43,814 bases of DNA from Verrucomicrobiota bacterium (GTDB lineage: Bacteria; Chlamydiota; Chlamydiia; Chlamydiales; SM23-39), in contig JAGWZL010000015.1 in NCBI GenBank assembly GCA_018968815.1, positions 1 through 43,814 on the forward strand, read 5' to 3'. The number at the start of each line of letters is the position of its first letter. Positions within the stretch are counted from its first letter, which is position 1. The translations under genes were made by a program, and so were the position numbers. The notes beneath the pieces were generated by a model. It was not told where the DNA came from. It did no database searches and worked only from the letters and a program-made list of their open reading frames with translations. Below are positions 24,306-31,780 of this stretch, piece after piece.

Positions 24306-24713
24306 TTAAAAAATGCCAACAAATTTTGCAAAATAGATCGCGCAAATTGCGACAACGATAAAAGCGGCAATCCAAATCAGATTCGGAAGCCAACGGACTC
24401 CTCCATGAGGAGCGGCGCGCATTTCAAGCGTTCCAATGCCATAGGCAAAATCTTGCTTTTCGGGAGGAAGCCTCATCGCGTCTGGGAATTCTTTGATCAA
24501 TTTGTCCTGATCAAACCCTAAAAAGCCGGCATATTGGCGGATAAAACCCAATGCATATACATTCGAGAGAAAGTGATCGACCCTCCCCTCCTCAATTGCC
24601 TGGAGATAAACCATTCGAATCGAAGTGGCATTCTCCACTTCTTTGAGAGTCAAACTCATTTCCTCTCGCTTCGAGCGAAATTTTTCGCCTATTTTTTTCA
24701 ATCCTTCAGACAT
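24306..24713 (-). CDS. rodZ: Short RodZ: helix-turn-helix plus membrane anchor
   Basis: A 135-residue protein. Residues about 5-70 form the RodZ HTH domain (IGEKFRSKREEMSLTLKEVENATSI, YLQAIEEGR, YALGFIRQYAGFLGFD), and about 108-130 are a single membrane helix. The periplasmic domain of E. coli RodZ (337 residues) is missing; the protein ends five residues after the helix. Chlamydial RodZ is short in the same way and works with MreB in division. Start is ATG with AGGA 4-5 nt upstream. Probably the promoter-proximal gene of rodZ-pkn1-phosphatase, with a promoter in the left arm of the palindrome at 24765. Confidence 0.88.
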   Translation of the reverse strand: MSEGLKKIGEKFRSKREEMSLTLKEVENATSIRMVYLQAIEEGRVDHFLSNVYALGFIRQYAGFLGFDQDKLIKEFPDAMRLPPEKQDFAYGIGTLEMRAAPHGGVRWLPNLIWIAAFIVVAICAIYFAKFVGIF

Positions 24714-24763
24714 AATTCCTCCGAAAAGATCATTCTAGCACCTTGTACAATTCCGTCAAACCT

Positions 24764-24793
24764 CTTATACCCGTTCCAGTTGAATATTCTCGA
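24764..24793 (-). promoter_or_regulatory. Leftward promoter-like sequence in the palindrome arm, toward rodZ
   Basis: Read on the minus strand: TCGAGA (-35-like, 24788-24793), 18-nt spacer, TATAAG (24764-24769). About 50 nt before the rodZ ATG, leaving room for its ribosome site. Confidence 0.4.
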
Positions 24794-24935
24794 TTTTGAC
24801 CAGCGTCAAAGCGCCAAAAATCGAGGATCGGAAACGGCATTGTATTGAAACTTAATACTATGCCGTTTCCGATCCTCGATTTTTGGCAGCTTTCACGCGG
24901 TCAAAATTGAGAATATTCAACTGGAACGGGTATAA
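24765..24935. repeat. 171-bp near-palindrome with outward promoter-like arms
   Basis: Outer arms 24765-24801 and 24899-24935 are 37 bp each and reverse-complementary with one mismatch. Inside, a second pair (GCCAAAAATCGAGGATCGG... against ...CCGATCCTCGATTTTTGGC) continues the pairing almost to the centre. It fills the divergent rodZ-rnhC gap. Each arm carries a -35/-10-like pair pointing outward. The right arm is repeated alone at 20415-20450. Confidence 0.88.
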
Positions 24936-24936
24936 T
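24907..24936 (+). promoter_or_regulatory. Rightward promoter-like sequence in the palindrome arm, toward rnhC
   Basis: TTGAGA (24907-24912), 18-nt spacer, consensus TATAAT (24931-24936), only 6 nt before the rnhC ATG. Transcription would begin about at the A of the ATG, giving a leaderless message; no ribosome site is present. Confidence 0.5.
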
Positions 24937-24942
24937 GGGTAT

Positions 24943-25818
24943 ATGACATTTACGACCAAGATCGATCTGAAACTCAGTTCCAAATTGGAGGAAGATCTAA
25001 AAAATCAAGGCTTCGAGCTGACAAAACCTCCCTACACAATCTTTTCGGCGAAAAAGAAGGGGGTGTCTTGCACACTGTATGAATCGGGCAGTCTCACGGT
25101 GCAAGGCAAAGAGATGAAAGAATTCATGGAATTTTATCTCGAGCCTGAGATTTTGCAAACCTTTCGCTATTCGCATCCGGAAGCGCACCTTGAGCTCAGC
25201 CCCCGCATAGGCATGGACGAGGCAGGCAAGGGCGATTTTTTTGGACCGCTCTGTGTGGCAGCCCTATACGCTGAGGGCGATGGGATCAAAGCGCTGGTTG
25301 CAATGGGCGTACGCGACAGCAAACGGATCACAGACAGCGTCATTTTAAAAATTGCGAAAAGGCTGCGCGCAGAATATCCTTATACAGTCATTCGGCTCTT
25401 CCCCAAAAAATACAATGAATTGCACGCCAAATTTAAGAACTTGAACCGACTTCTCGGTTGGGCTCATGCGGCAGCGCTCGGCGATCTGGCGCAAAAGACG
25501 GGCTGTAAAAAAGCGATTCTCGACCAATTTGCAGAAAAACATGTGATGGAAAATGCGCTCAAACAAAAGAAAATCGAGGTCGAGCTCGAGCAAAAGGTGC
25601 GCGGGGAAGAGGACCTTGTGGTGGCAGCCGCCTCCATTTTGGCGAGGGCCGCCTTTTTAGAGGGGATCCAAACCTTGGGCGAAGAGGTGGGCATGGAGTT
25701 GCCCAAAGGGGCCAGCGCCAAAGTGAAGGAAACAGCCAAAAAACTGATCGCTCAATGGGGCCCCGAAATCCTCGATAAAGTGGCCAAAACGCATTTCAAA
25801 ACGGCAGGCGAACTGTGA
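24943..25818 (+). CDS. rnhC: Ribonuclease HIII
   Basis: Removes RNA from RNA:DNA hybrids. 291 residues: an N-terminal TBP-like substrate-binding domain (about 1-85, TLYESGSLTVQGKE) typical of RNase HIII and absent from HII, then the catalytic core with GMDEAGKGDFFGPLCVAA (the DEG-type motif: Asp and Glu ligands), VRDSKRITD, DQFAE and AAASILARAAFLE. The ATG at 24943 is used rather than an upstream in-frame ATG lying inside the palindrome. No ribosome site. The stop overlaps the recN GTG (GTGA). Neighbour of rodZ as in C. trachomatis (recalled). Confidence 0.93.
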   Translation: MTFTTKIDLKLSSKLEEDLKNQGFELTKPPYTIFSAKKKGVSCTLYESGSLTVQGKEMKEFMEFYLEPEILQTFRYSHPEAHLELSPRIGMDEAGKGDFFGPLCVAALYAEGDGIKALVAMGVRDSKRITDSVILKIAKRLRAEYPYTVIRLFPKKYNELHAKFKNLNRLLGWAHAAALGDLAQKTGCKKAILDQFAEKHVMENALKQKKIEVELEQKVRGEEDLVVAAASILARAAFLEGIQTLGEEVGMELPKGASAKVKETAKKLIAQWGPEILDKVAKTHFKTAGEL

Positions 25819-27266
25819 AGCGGCTGCGCATCCACAATTTGGTGCTCATCGATTCGGCTTCCTTGGAATTTGGGCAAGGTCTCAATATTCTCACTGGAGA
25901 AACGGGATCGGGCAAATCGGCGATCCTCTCTGCGCTCTGCCTGATTGCGGGCGATCGGGCCGATTCCTCGTGCATCCGCTCCGGCGCGCAAACAGCCGTC
26001 GTGGAAGTCGAATTGGACAACGGGTCGATCATTCGCAGAGAAATTCACCGTTCTGGAAAAAATCGGTGCTTCATCGACGATGCGCTCGTCAGCCTTTCTG
26101 AATTAAAACAAGCCATCCAAATAGAAATGGTCGATCAATCGAGTTCCATTTTAGGACAAGAGCGGCAGCTGCTCGATCAATTTGCCCATCTGACCGATGA
26201 AGTCAACGCTTTTCAACACTCCCTGACCGAAGAGCATCGCTTACGCCAAGAATTGAACGCGCTTTTGGCCATTCCCAAAGAACAGGAGTTGCAATGGGCG
26301 GAAAAAGACCTCCAGGCCATCGTTGAGGTGCGCTGGAAAGAGGAAGAAAAAATCGCCCAAGAGCACCATCTGTTAACCCATGCCCAAGAATTGTCAGAAA
26401 AGGTGGTCCTCGCCTCCTCGCTTCTCGAAGAGGCGCTTCCCTCCATCAAAAAGGCCTCGAACGCCTTGGAGCACGCGACCCGCTTGGATGGCCAATTAGC
26501 ATCTCTTGTCCAATCGATGCGCAGCGCGCTGCTCGAACTCGACGAAGCGGTTCGATCGATGCAAAGTTACGCCAGCCGCATTGAAGTGAATCCAGATCGC
26601 CTGGAGGCTTTGGAAACAGAAATTGGGAAAATTGTCGCCTTGAAGAGGCGCTTCGGCCCCGATCTCGAAAGCCAAAAACAAAAACTTCTCTCTTCGATTG
26701 AGTATTTGACCCATTTGGATGTCGGCGGCTTAGAGAAAACCTTAGCCGCCCTCCAGACAAAAAATGCATCTTGGAAACAATCCATTACCGCAAAGAGGCG
26801 CGCATCGGCCCCCTCATTTACCGCTCTCGTATTGGAAGAGTTAAAGAGTTTAAATCTCCCTCACGCGCAGTTTACAGTGTCCATTGAGGAACAGATCCAA
26901 TTTCTATTCTCAGCCAATCCAGGCCACCCTCCCCTGCCCCTGGAAAAGTGCGCCAGCGGCGGAGAGCTCTCCAGGCTGCTCCTCGCCATCAAAACGATTT
27001 TATCAGCGGGCCAATCGACTCTTGTATTCGATGAAATTGACAGCAATGTGGGAGGACAAACCGCCTCTGCCATTGGAGAGAAATTAAAACGGCTGGCTCA
27101 ATCCAGACAAGTGATTTGCGTGACACATTTTGTGCAAGTTGCTAAATATGGAAACGAACATTTTCTCGTTTCTAAACAGACGCGCGAAGACCACACCTAC
27201 ACCCTTGTGCATAAGATGAGTGAGTCCGAAAAACAGCGAGAATACAACCGAATGATAGGTTCATGA
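25815..27266 (+). CDS. recN: DNA repair ATPase RecN (short coiled coil)
   Basis: SMC-like ATPase of double-strand break repair. 483 residues: Walker A GETGSGKSAIL (about 29-39), QSSSILGQERQLLDQFA, a shortened coiled-coil region (about 130-330), the ABC signature KCASGGELSRLLLAIK and Walker B TLVFDEIDSNVGGQTA, ending with the RecN-type THFVQVAKYG. E. coli RecN has 553 residues; the missing ~70 fall in the coiled-coil arms, so both ATPase halves are complete. GTG start overlapping the rnhC stop; the stop overlaps the next ATG. Confidence 0.93.
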   Translation: MKRLRIHNLVLIDSASLEFGQGLNILTGETGSGKSAILSALCLIAGDRADSSCIRSGAQTAVVEVELDNGSIIRREIHRSGKNRCFIDDALVSLSELKQAIQIEMVDQSSSILGQERQLLDQFAHLTDEVNAFQHSLTEEHRLRQELNALLAIPKEQELQWAEKDLQAIVEVRWKEEEKIAQEHHLLTHAQELSEKVVLASSLLEEALPSIKKASNALEHATRLDGQLASLVQSMRSALLELDEAVRSMQSYASRIEVNPDRLEALETEIGKIVALKRRFGPDLESQKQKLLSSIEYLTHLDVGGLEKTLAALQTKNASWKQSITAKRRASAPSFTALVLEELKSLNLPHAQFTVSIEEQIQFLFSANPGHPPLPLEKCASGGELSRLLLAIKTILSAGQSTLVFDEIDSNVGGQTASAIGEKLKRLAQSRQVICVTHFVQVAKYGNEHFLVSKQTREDHTYTLVHKMSESEKQREYNRMIGS

Positions 27267-28147
27267 AAAAGATTTGGATCGCCCTCTGCGCTTGCCGCCT
27301 TCTGGCCTATGAATGCGCTGAAGAGAAATCGTTTTGGGATTATCACCCGATTCATGTGGGGGGAAATCTCATCGCGCTCGGCAAGGCAAACGTGGAACGG
27401 AAACGGGGACAAAACGATGGAGAGCTGCTTTTCAATAAGGCGAACGTATTTGCCTATTGTTTTTTGCCCGTCAATGAGTGCACCTTCTTTTTGCCGCGCG
27501 TCGAATGGAACGCCTTCACCATGGACTGGAACCGCAATCCCCGCTTTCGCGAAACCCATTTTTCCTATGTTCAGTTTGCCCTCACGCTGCTCACACAAGC
27601 GCTGGACGCATGGAAGTGGATCGCTCGCGTCGACTACAATATTGACCTCAAACATTTTTCGCGCCCCGGCCAATATGGGCTCTTTTCTGGACTGCTTTGG
27701 GGCATTTATGAGTTTCATCGAAAGTGGCATTATCACATTGGCGCTTTGGGGTATCGGGGGTTTGAGGGGCAAGAAGTATACCCCGTCATCGGACTCGATT
27801 TTGCCCCCAATAAAAAGTGGCTGTTCCAAGCCGTGTTTCCCATCACCTATTCCATAGAGTACACCTTCAATGAACAGTGGCGAGGCGCCCTCAAAGTGCG
27901 GCCCCTCAAAGAGCGTTTTCGAGCAGGTAAGTTAGAACCATCGCCCCGATCTGTGTTCAGTTATTCCACGACAGGCATCGAATTAAATTTTCATTATGAA
28001 CGCTTTTTACGCTTGGAGTTTGAAATCTTCGGGGGGTATAGCTTTGGAGGAGACTTTTACATCAAAAACAGCCATGGCCATAATGGACTCTATACGAACG
28101 TCCAAGGAGCTCCCTATGGCGGCGCCACCCTCAACTGGGGAATATAA
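27263..28147 (+). CDS. Outer-membrane beta-barrel-like protein, function unknown
   Basis: A 294-residue protein with a short signal peptide (about 1-18, cleavage near AYEC) and many aromatic-rich amphipathic strands: FWDYHPIHVGGN, TFFLPRVEW, GLLWGIYEFHRKWHYHIG, VYPVIGLDFAPNKKW, FPITYSIEYTF, FEIFGGYSFGGDFYI. It ends GATLNWGI, close to the strand-terminal pattern of barrels. The segment around YPVIGLDFAPNKKW resembles small outer-membrane proteins of unknown function (DUF6268-like), which I cannot verify. ATGA overlap with recN indicates co-transcription, though a functional link is unlikely. Confidence 0.65.
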   Translation: MKKIWIALCACRLLAYECAEEKSFWDYHPIHVGGNLIALGKANVERKRGQNDGELLFNKANVFAYCFLPVNECTFFLPRVEWNAFTMDWNRNPRFRETHFSYVQFALTLLTQALDAWKWIARVDYNIDLKHFSRPGQYGLFSGLLWGIYEFHRKWHYHIGALGYRGFEGQEVYPVIGLDFAPNKKWLFQAVFPITYSIEYTFNEQWRGALKVRPLKERFRAGKLEPSPRSVFSYSTTGIELNFHYERFLRLEFEIFGGYSFGGDFYIKNSHGHNGLYTNVQGAPYGGATLNWGI

Positions 28148-28201
28148 AAAAAATTACTATTAATAATCATTTGTTGAGTTCACTTTAATGACATAATCGC
28201 A

Positions 28202-28207
28202 TATAAT
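28202..28207 (+). promoter_or_regulatory. Candidate -10 box for the Inc-like gene at 28217
   Basis: TATAAT in an AT-rich gap of 69 nt, 9 nt before the ATG; no good -35 at normal spacing (TTGAGT at 28174 is 22 nt away). Confidence 0.3.
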
Positions 28208-28216
28208 AACTGCATT

Positions 28217-28951
28217 ATGGCATTAATTTCACGATACGAAGCTACACAGGGCCCTGGAGATCTAAGCAACGCACAAGCTCTGTGCGCTGCTCGCAAACCG
28301 TTGACTCGAGAACAGGTGACCACGCAGCTTGCGCTGGAGAAGTTCGACGAGATGAATCAAGCTCGCGTAGGTTTTGGCCACACGATCAGACGTCTATTGG
28401 CTACCACAACTACTTTTGCGGCCGTTCTATCGGCCCCTTTCATTGCATTGCTTTCTATCATTTGGTTCGGCGCCGCTGAGCTACAAAGGCTGAGTATATT
28501 GGATTCTTGGACATTTGCGATGAGTGGATCTGCGTTGGCAGCTGCTATCGCTGCGGATCTTGCAGTGGGAAAACTCTTTGGGGTGAGACCGATTACAGCG
28601 TGTATGATTGCCATCTATGACATGCATCGCAATGTAGCGAAAACAATCTCAGACCGAGTCGACGAAAGCTATAAAAACGAGGAAAAAGCTCTCAAAGCGC
28701 TTCGACAAGAACGGCGCACTGAGATGTTGCAAAACCTTGGAAACACATACCAAGGCGTAGCCACTCAAATACAAGCCCTCAAGCCTGAGGAGCGGCAACA
28801 GCTCGAAAAGCAGCTCCCCGCCTTTGCGAAAGCTCTTCAGAGCATGCAATTAACACAGTCAGAAATCTCTTCCATCCTGGACCCCCTCAGAGGTGCGTTT
28901 CAGCTGGCTCAACGACCCAACGTCAACGCGCCGGCGTCGGCGTTAGGTTGA
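28217..28951 (+). CDS. Inc-like membrane protein with C-terminal coiled coil
   Basis: A 244-residue protein without signal peptide. Residues about 62-87 and 97-117 form two neighbouring hydrophobic segments with a short amphipathic loop (AELQRLSILDSW), the bilobed arrangement of Inc proteins. From about 143 on it is charged and helical (DESYKNEEKALKALRQERRTEM..., QALKPEERQQLEKQLPAFAKALQSMQL), a likely coiled coil exposed to the host cytosol if it is an Inc. From memory, C. trachomatis CT005-CT007 between gatB and rnhC are also Inc or membrane proteins, matching this position. The 3' end overlaps the convergent gene by 29 nt. Confidence 0.6.
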   Translation: MALISRYEATQGPGDLSNAQALCAARKPLTREQVTTQLALEKFDEMNQARVGFGHTIRRLLATTTTFAAVLSAPFIALLSIIWFGAAELQRLSILDSWTFAMSGSALAAAIAADLAVGKLFGVRPITACMIAIYDMHRNVAKTISDRVDESYKNEEKALKALRQERRTEMLQNLGNTYQGVATQIQALKPEERQQLEKQLPAFAKALQSMQLTQSEISSILDPLRGAFQLAQRPNVNAPASALG

Positions 28952-29492
28952 AAGATTTCAAGAACTTCGTGTAGATCTTTTCATCTAATTTACCCTTGAT
29001 CCCTTCCATAGCGATGAGATAGAGCTTATTGCCGATCATGAGCGCTTGGCCCCGGAAATAGCTGGTACCGCCTTCGACGAGAAAATCCATGGCCGGATGA
29101 CCCATGAGATCGGTCAGATTGGCATACACGAGCTGGTTCTCAGGATTGTGATTCAAGATGCCGCTCAATAAGCCCTCAAGCCCTGCCACTTCATGGCCGC
29201 CCGATAACGGCATGGGATAGGTGGCGATCAACAGAAGAAAAACCCCTTTATCTTCGTGCGGAGCCAAGTATACATCGTAAGAGAGCCGGTTCACCCCATC
29301 CGCTAAAGGAAGGCTCTGCTGAATCATTTGAGGCGCTGAGGGAAAAGAAATCTGACACTCGCCGCTTTTCGTAAAGATCTTTTGCCAAGATGGAGCCTCC
29401 GCATGTCCGACCGTGCGAAAAAAAAGGTGAAACGCAAACAGAGAAAAGGCTAAAAACCAAATCCCAATTTTTTTGATCCGAGTTTTATCCAT
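28923..29492 (-). CDS. Exported protein of unknown function
   Basis: A 189-residue protein with an N-terminal hydrophobic segment (about 9-31, ending GHAEA), a probable signal peptide. The mature part begins WQKIFTKSGECQISFPSAPQMIQQSLPL and continues with DVYLAPHEDKGVFLLLIATYP, MDFLVEGGTSYFRGQALMIGNKLYLIAMEG and FLKSFNLTP. This layout (an opening 'G-x-C-x-I-x-FP', a later 'R-x-x-I-x-x-x-x-Y-x-x-x' strand and a terminal 'FL-x-SF') is common to small periplasmic or lipoprotein-like domains related to PsbP/DcrB. GGAG ribosome site 8 nt upstream. Downstream partner of the Yip1-like gene (12 nt gap). Confidence 0.6.
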   Translation of the reverse strand: MDKTRIKKIGIWFLAFSLFAFHLFFRTVGHAEAPSWQKIFTKSGECQISFPSAPQMIQQSLPLADGVNRLSYDVYLAPHEDKGVFLLLIATYPMPLSGGHEVAGLEGLLSGILNHNPENQLVYANLTDLMGHPAMDFLVEGGTSYFRGQALMIGNKLYLIAMEGIKGKLDEKIYTKFLKSFNLTPTPAR

Positions 29493-29504
29493 AACTTTTC
29501 TCCA

Positions 29505-30164
29505 TTAAATGAATTTCCACAATAAAAATGGGCTCGTTGCAACTCCCCCAAACGCATACACCAACAAACTCCAGAAGACAAAGAAAATAACCCCCAGAAC
29601 AAGGCCCGCCACGATCACATTGAAAATCGAACGGACAATCGAGTAATTTTGCACTTCAGCCAGCGCGTTTAGGAAAATCACAAGAGACCAGATCGCCACC
29701 ACCACCTTCACAATCAAAATCACAAACAAAAGAGTCATCTGCCCAGTGGGCAGCGTATGCGCATCTGGAAAATTTGTAAAAAGCTGATGGCCAAATAGGA
29801 TGACCATCAGCAACCAAAGAGGAACATTAATCAAAATCGGTACACAAGACCATGCATATGACGCACGAATCGTCTTGAAAGTCCCTTGCCCCTTAAACCA
29901 CTTACCCGTAAACAAAACAAACCAACTCCAAATCGCAAAACTCAGATAACCATAAAAAGGAGCCAGAATCACAGATAAGATCAAAATCCCCATCGTCCCC
30001 ATCGAGTGCCCAGCAGCCATCGATTGGAAAAAATTCAAGATCGAACAAAAGCCGTAAATAGCAGCTAACCACCAAAGAGAGCGATTCGGATTCTCAGCAA
30101 CCACCCGAGCAATCGTCATTCTCGGACTCGTCCAGATCGTCAACCACGGATTGCGTTGTTCCAT
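29505..30164 (-). CDS. Yip1-family multispanning membrane protein
   Basis: A 219-residue protein. The opening NPWLTIWTSPRMTIARVVAENPNRSLWWLAAIYG (5-38) is the classic Yip1/YIP1-domain start of bacterial members: 'NPW-x-x-I-W-x-x-PR-x-T-I'. Five hydrophobic segments follow, with FTGKWFKGQGTFKTIRASYAWSCVPIL in the middle. Bacterial Yip1 proteins have no firm function, though envelope stress or lipid roles have been suggested. GAGG ribosome site just upstream of the ATG. First gene of a two-gene unit with the exported protein. Confidence 0.8.
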   Translation of the reverse strand: MEQRNPWLTIWTSPRMTIARVVAENPNRSLWWLAAIYGFCSILNFFQSMAAGHSMGTMGILILSVILAPFYGYLSFAIWSWFVLFTGKWFKGQGTFKTIRASYAWSCVPILINVPLWLLMVILFGHQLFTNFPDAHTLPTGQMTLLFVILIVKVVVAIWSLVIFLNALAEVQNYSIVRSIFNVIVAGLVLGVIFFVFWSLLVYAFGGVATSPFLLWKFI

Positions 30165-30176
30165 TCTCCCTCAAGG

Positions 30177-30264
30177 TTTCGGATGCCCCTATCTACTCTA
30201 TGTTTCAAGCGCGCGGGGTTGCTTGCACTCTGTAGCTCAGCCGAGTAGCCAGAGGCATCCGAAA
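30177..30264. repeat. 88-bp imperfect hairpin in the gap before the Yip1-like gene
   Basis: TTTCGGATGCC (30177-30187) pairs with GGCATCCGAAA (30254-30264), and CTACTC (30193-30198) with GAGTAG (30243-30248), around a ~44-nt loop. It lies at the 5' side of the minus-strand Yip1-like gene, just outside its ribosome site. Could be a leader structure or a dispersed repeat. The rest of 30265-30359 is AT-rich with nothing recognised. Confidence 0.55.
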
Positions 30265-30359
30265 TCTCGACGCCACCTAAGGCTTATTGTAAAATGATTC
30301 AAAATATAATTACAAATAATTACGGAAGTGCCAAAAACAGAATTAGATAAAAAAATAAA

Positions 30360-30394
30360 TTAGAGGGTGCCCGTATCGAGTGACAACCCTCTAA
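30360..30394 (-). terminator. Rho-independent terminator of the small acidic protein gene
   Basis: TTAGAGGGT (30360-30368) and ACCCTCTAA (30386-30394) form a 9-bp stem with a 17-nt loop; on the minus strand it is followed by ATTTATTTTTTTATC, a good U-tract. Confidence 0.65.
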
Positions 30395-30419
30395 GAAGCT
30401 GAATGCTCAAGAAAGAAAA

Positions 30420-30632
30420 TTACTGCTCGTCGATCATAATGAGATCGTCAGCGCCCTCTTCTTCAAAGAAAGCGAGATCTGCATTTTCGTCTTCGTCCTC
30501 TGTCGCTAAGGCGAGAGCTTCTTCGCTCTCCTCTGTCTCAGAGAACACAATTTCTTGTTGATTTTCAATGCACTCTTCTTGTGCAGGCTCAGCTGCTGCA
30601 AGTAAAGCAACCATAGCAATTGTTGCTAACAT
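30420..30632 (-). CDS. Small exported acidic protein, function unknown
   Basis: A 70-residue product with a signal-peptide-like start (MLATIAMVALLAAAEPA) and an extremely acidic remainder dominated by Glu and Asp (SETEESEEALALATEDEDE and so on), with a single Cys. AAGGAG ribosome site 6 nt upstream of the ATG and a terminator 26 nt after the stop support a real gene. It follows the epimerase gene by 11 nt, so it is probably the last gene of that operon. Possibly a cation-binding or charge-buffer protein of the periplasm; this is a guess from composition. Confidence 0.65.
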   Translation of the reverse strand: MLATIAMVALLAAAEPAQEECIENQQEIVFSETEESEEALALATEDEDENADLAFFEEEGADDLIMIDEQ

Positions 30633-30643
30633 AGATTCTCCTT

Positions 30644-31483
30644 TTAAATCTGAAGAGCGTTATACATAGCACTTCGAAGATCAGCATACTGGAACGGAAA
30701 GTTTGCAGCAAGCAGTTTTGCAGGCTGCACCCGCGTACTGGCTAAGAGGAGCTCATCCGCCGCCTGTCCTAAGAGGGCGCGCAAAACCCAAGCGGGCAGG
30801 CGCATCCAGTGAGGGCGGTGAAGCAAACCGGCGATGGTGAGGGCAAAATCTTGCTGCCGGACGGGATGGGGCGAGACGAGATTGATGGGGCCCGAAAGAG
30901 GGTGTTCGAGGAGGAAGGAAAGGGCCTGAATGAGATCGTCGAGGTGGATCCAACTGATCCATTGTTTCCCGGAGCCGAGCCACCCGCCCAGCCCCAATTG
31001 GTAAGGCAGAAGCAGCTTTTGGACGACACCCCCATGAGGACCCAAAACAATCCCAAACCGGGCATGAACGAGACGAGCGCCCCATTGTTTCAGGGGAAGG
31101 CTCGCCTTTTCCCACTGAGCGCACACATCGGCGAGAAAGCCGTGCCCGCCCAAACTCTCTTCGGTGAGGATCTCCTCTCCCCGATCGCCATAAAACCCCA
31201 CTGCAGAGGCCGAAATAAACACTTTCGGCGGATGTTTCGCGAGTCGAGCCACAAGGGAGGCGGTTCCCAGTGTGCGCGAGTAGAGAATTTTGTCGCGCTT
31301 AGCCTTTGTCCAACGGGTTAAAGAGAGGGGTTCCCCTGCTAGATGGATCACCGCATCGACGCCCTCAAGACTCCCCTCCTCTGTGCGGGTCAGCGCAGTG
31401 ACAGAGTGTCCTTGGCTTTCTAAAAAAGCAAAAAGAGGCCGCCCAATAAAACCGGAAGCCCCCGAGATGAAGATCTTTGGCAT
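30644..31483 (-). CDS. Extended-SDR epimerase-like protein (TIGR01777/YfcH family)
   Basis: A 279-residue NAD(P)-binding protein: ISGASGFIGRPLF (7-19) for the dinucleotide, VIHLAGEPLSLTRWTKAKRDKI, ISASAVGFYGDRGEE with the Tyr of the SDR active site, and VHARFGIVLGPHGG. The C-terminal DUF1731-type region RLPAWVLRALLGQAADELLLASTRVQPAKLLAANFPFQY is diagnostic for the YfcH/SDR39U1 group, whose substrate is unknown; the old 'cell division inhibitor SulA' label is not well founded. Its ATG overlaps the upstream stop (TAATG). Confidence 0.87.
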   Translation of the reverse strand: MPKIFISGASGFIGRPLFAFLESQGHSVTALTRTEEGSLEGVDAVIHLAGEPLSLTRWTKAKRDKILYSRTLGTASLVARLAKHPPKVFISASAVGFYGDRGEEILTEESLGGHGFLADVCAQWEKASLPLKQWGARLVHARFGIVLGPHGGVVQKLLLPYQLGLGGWLGSGKQWISWIHLDDLIQALSFLLEHPLSGPINLVSPHPVRQQDFALTIAGLLHRPHWMRLPAWVLRALLGQAADELLLASTRVQPAKLLAANFPFQYADLRSAMYNALQI

Positions 31484-31722
31484 TACTTTTTATGATGGCA
31501 ATTGCAATTGGGTCCGCATGAGCAACCGCAACAACATTTGCAAAGCATTACGATCCCATAAAGTCCCGCTAAACCTACCAAAGCAAAAATCACTCGCGCA
31601 CCTGCAGAATGCATTCCGCCAAAGATGTCGCCCACTAAATCGTATCCGAAAAAGCCAACGAGACCCCAGTTCAAGGCGCCGATCACCATCAGCAATTTCG
31701 CAATAAAACGTACAGCTTTCAT
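31483..31722 (-). CDS. DUF378-type membrane protein with Cys/His-rich tail
   Basis: A 79-residue protein. Residues about 5-55 are the DUF378 core: two membrane helices with IGALNWGLVGFFGYDLVGDIFGG between. The last 20 residues are unusual: CKCCCGCSCGPNCNCHHKK, with eight Cys and two His, which could bind metal (Cu, Zn or Fe-S) at the membrane surface. Strong GGAGGAG ribosome site. First gene of the minus-strand unit with the epimerase-like and acidic proteins. Confidence 0.8.
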   Translation of the reverse strand: MKAVRFIAKLLMVIGALNWGLVGFFGYDLVGDIFGGMHSAGARVIFALVGLAGLYGIVMLCKCCCGCSCGPNCNCHHKK

Positions 31723-31780
31723 GTCTCCTCCTACAAAGCCTACCTAAAATTCATCTTATAACATTTTTGAATCCTTGTCA

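Noticed and set aside
30220..30275. tRNA-like stretch (TGTAGCTCAGCCGAGTAG) near 30230
   Set aside because: It resembles a D-arm, but there is no T-arm GGTTCGA block, no matching acceptor stem and no anticodon stem; it is better explained by the 30177-30264 hairpin.
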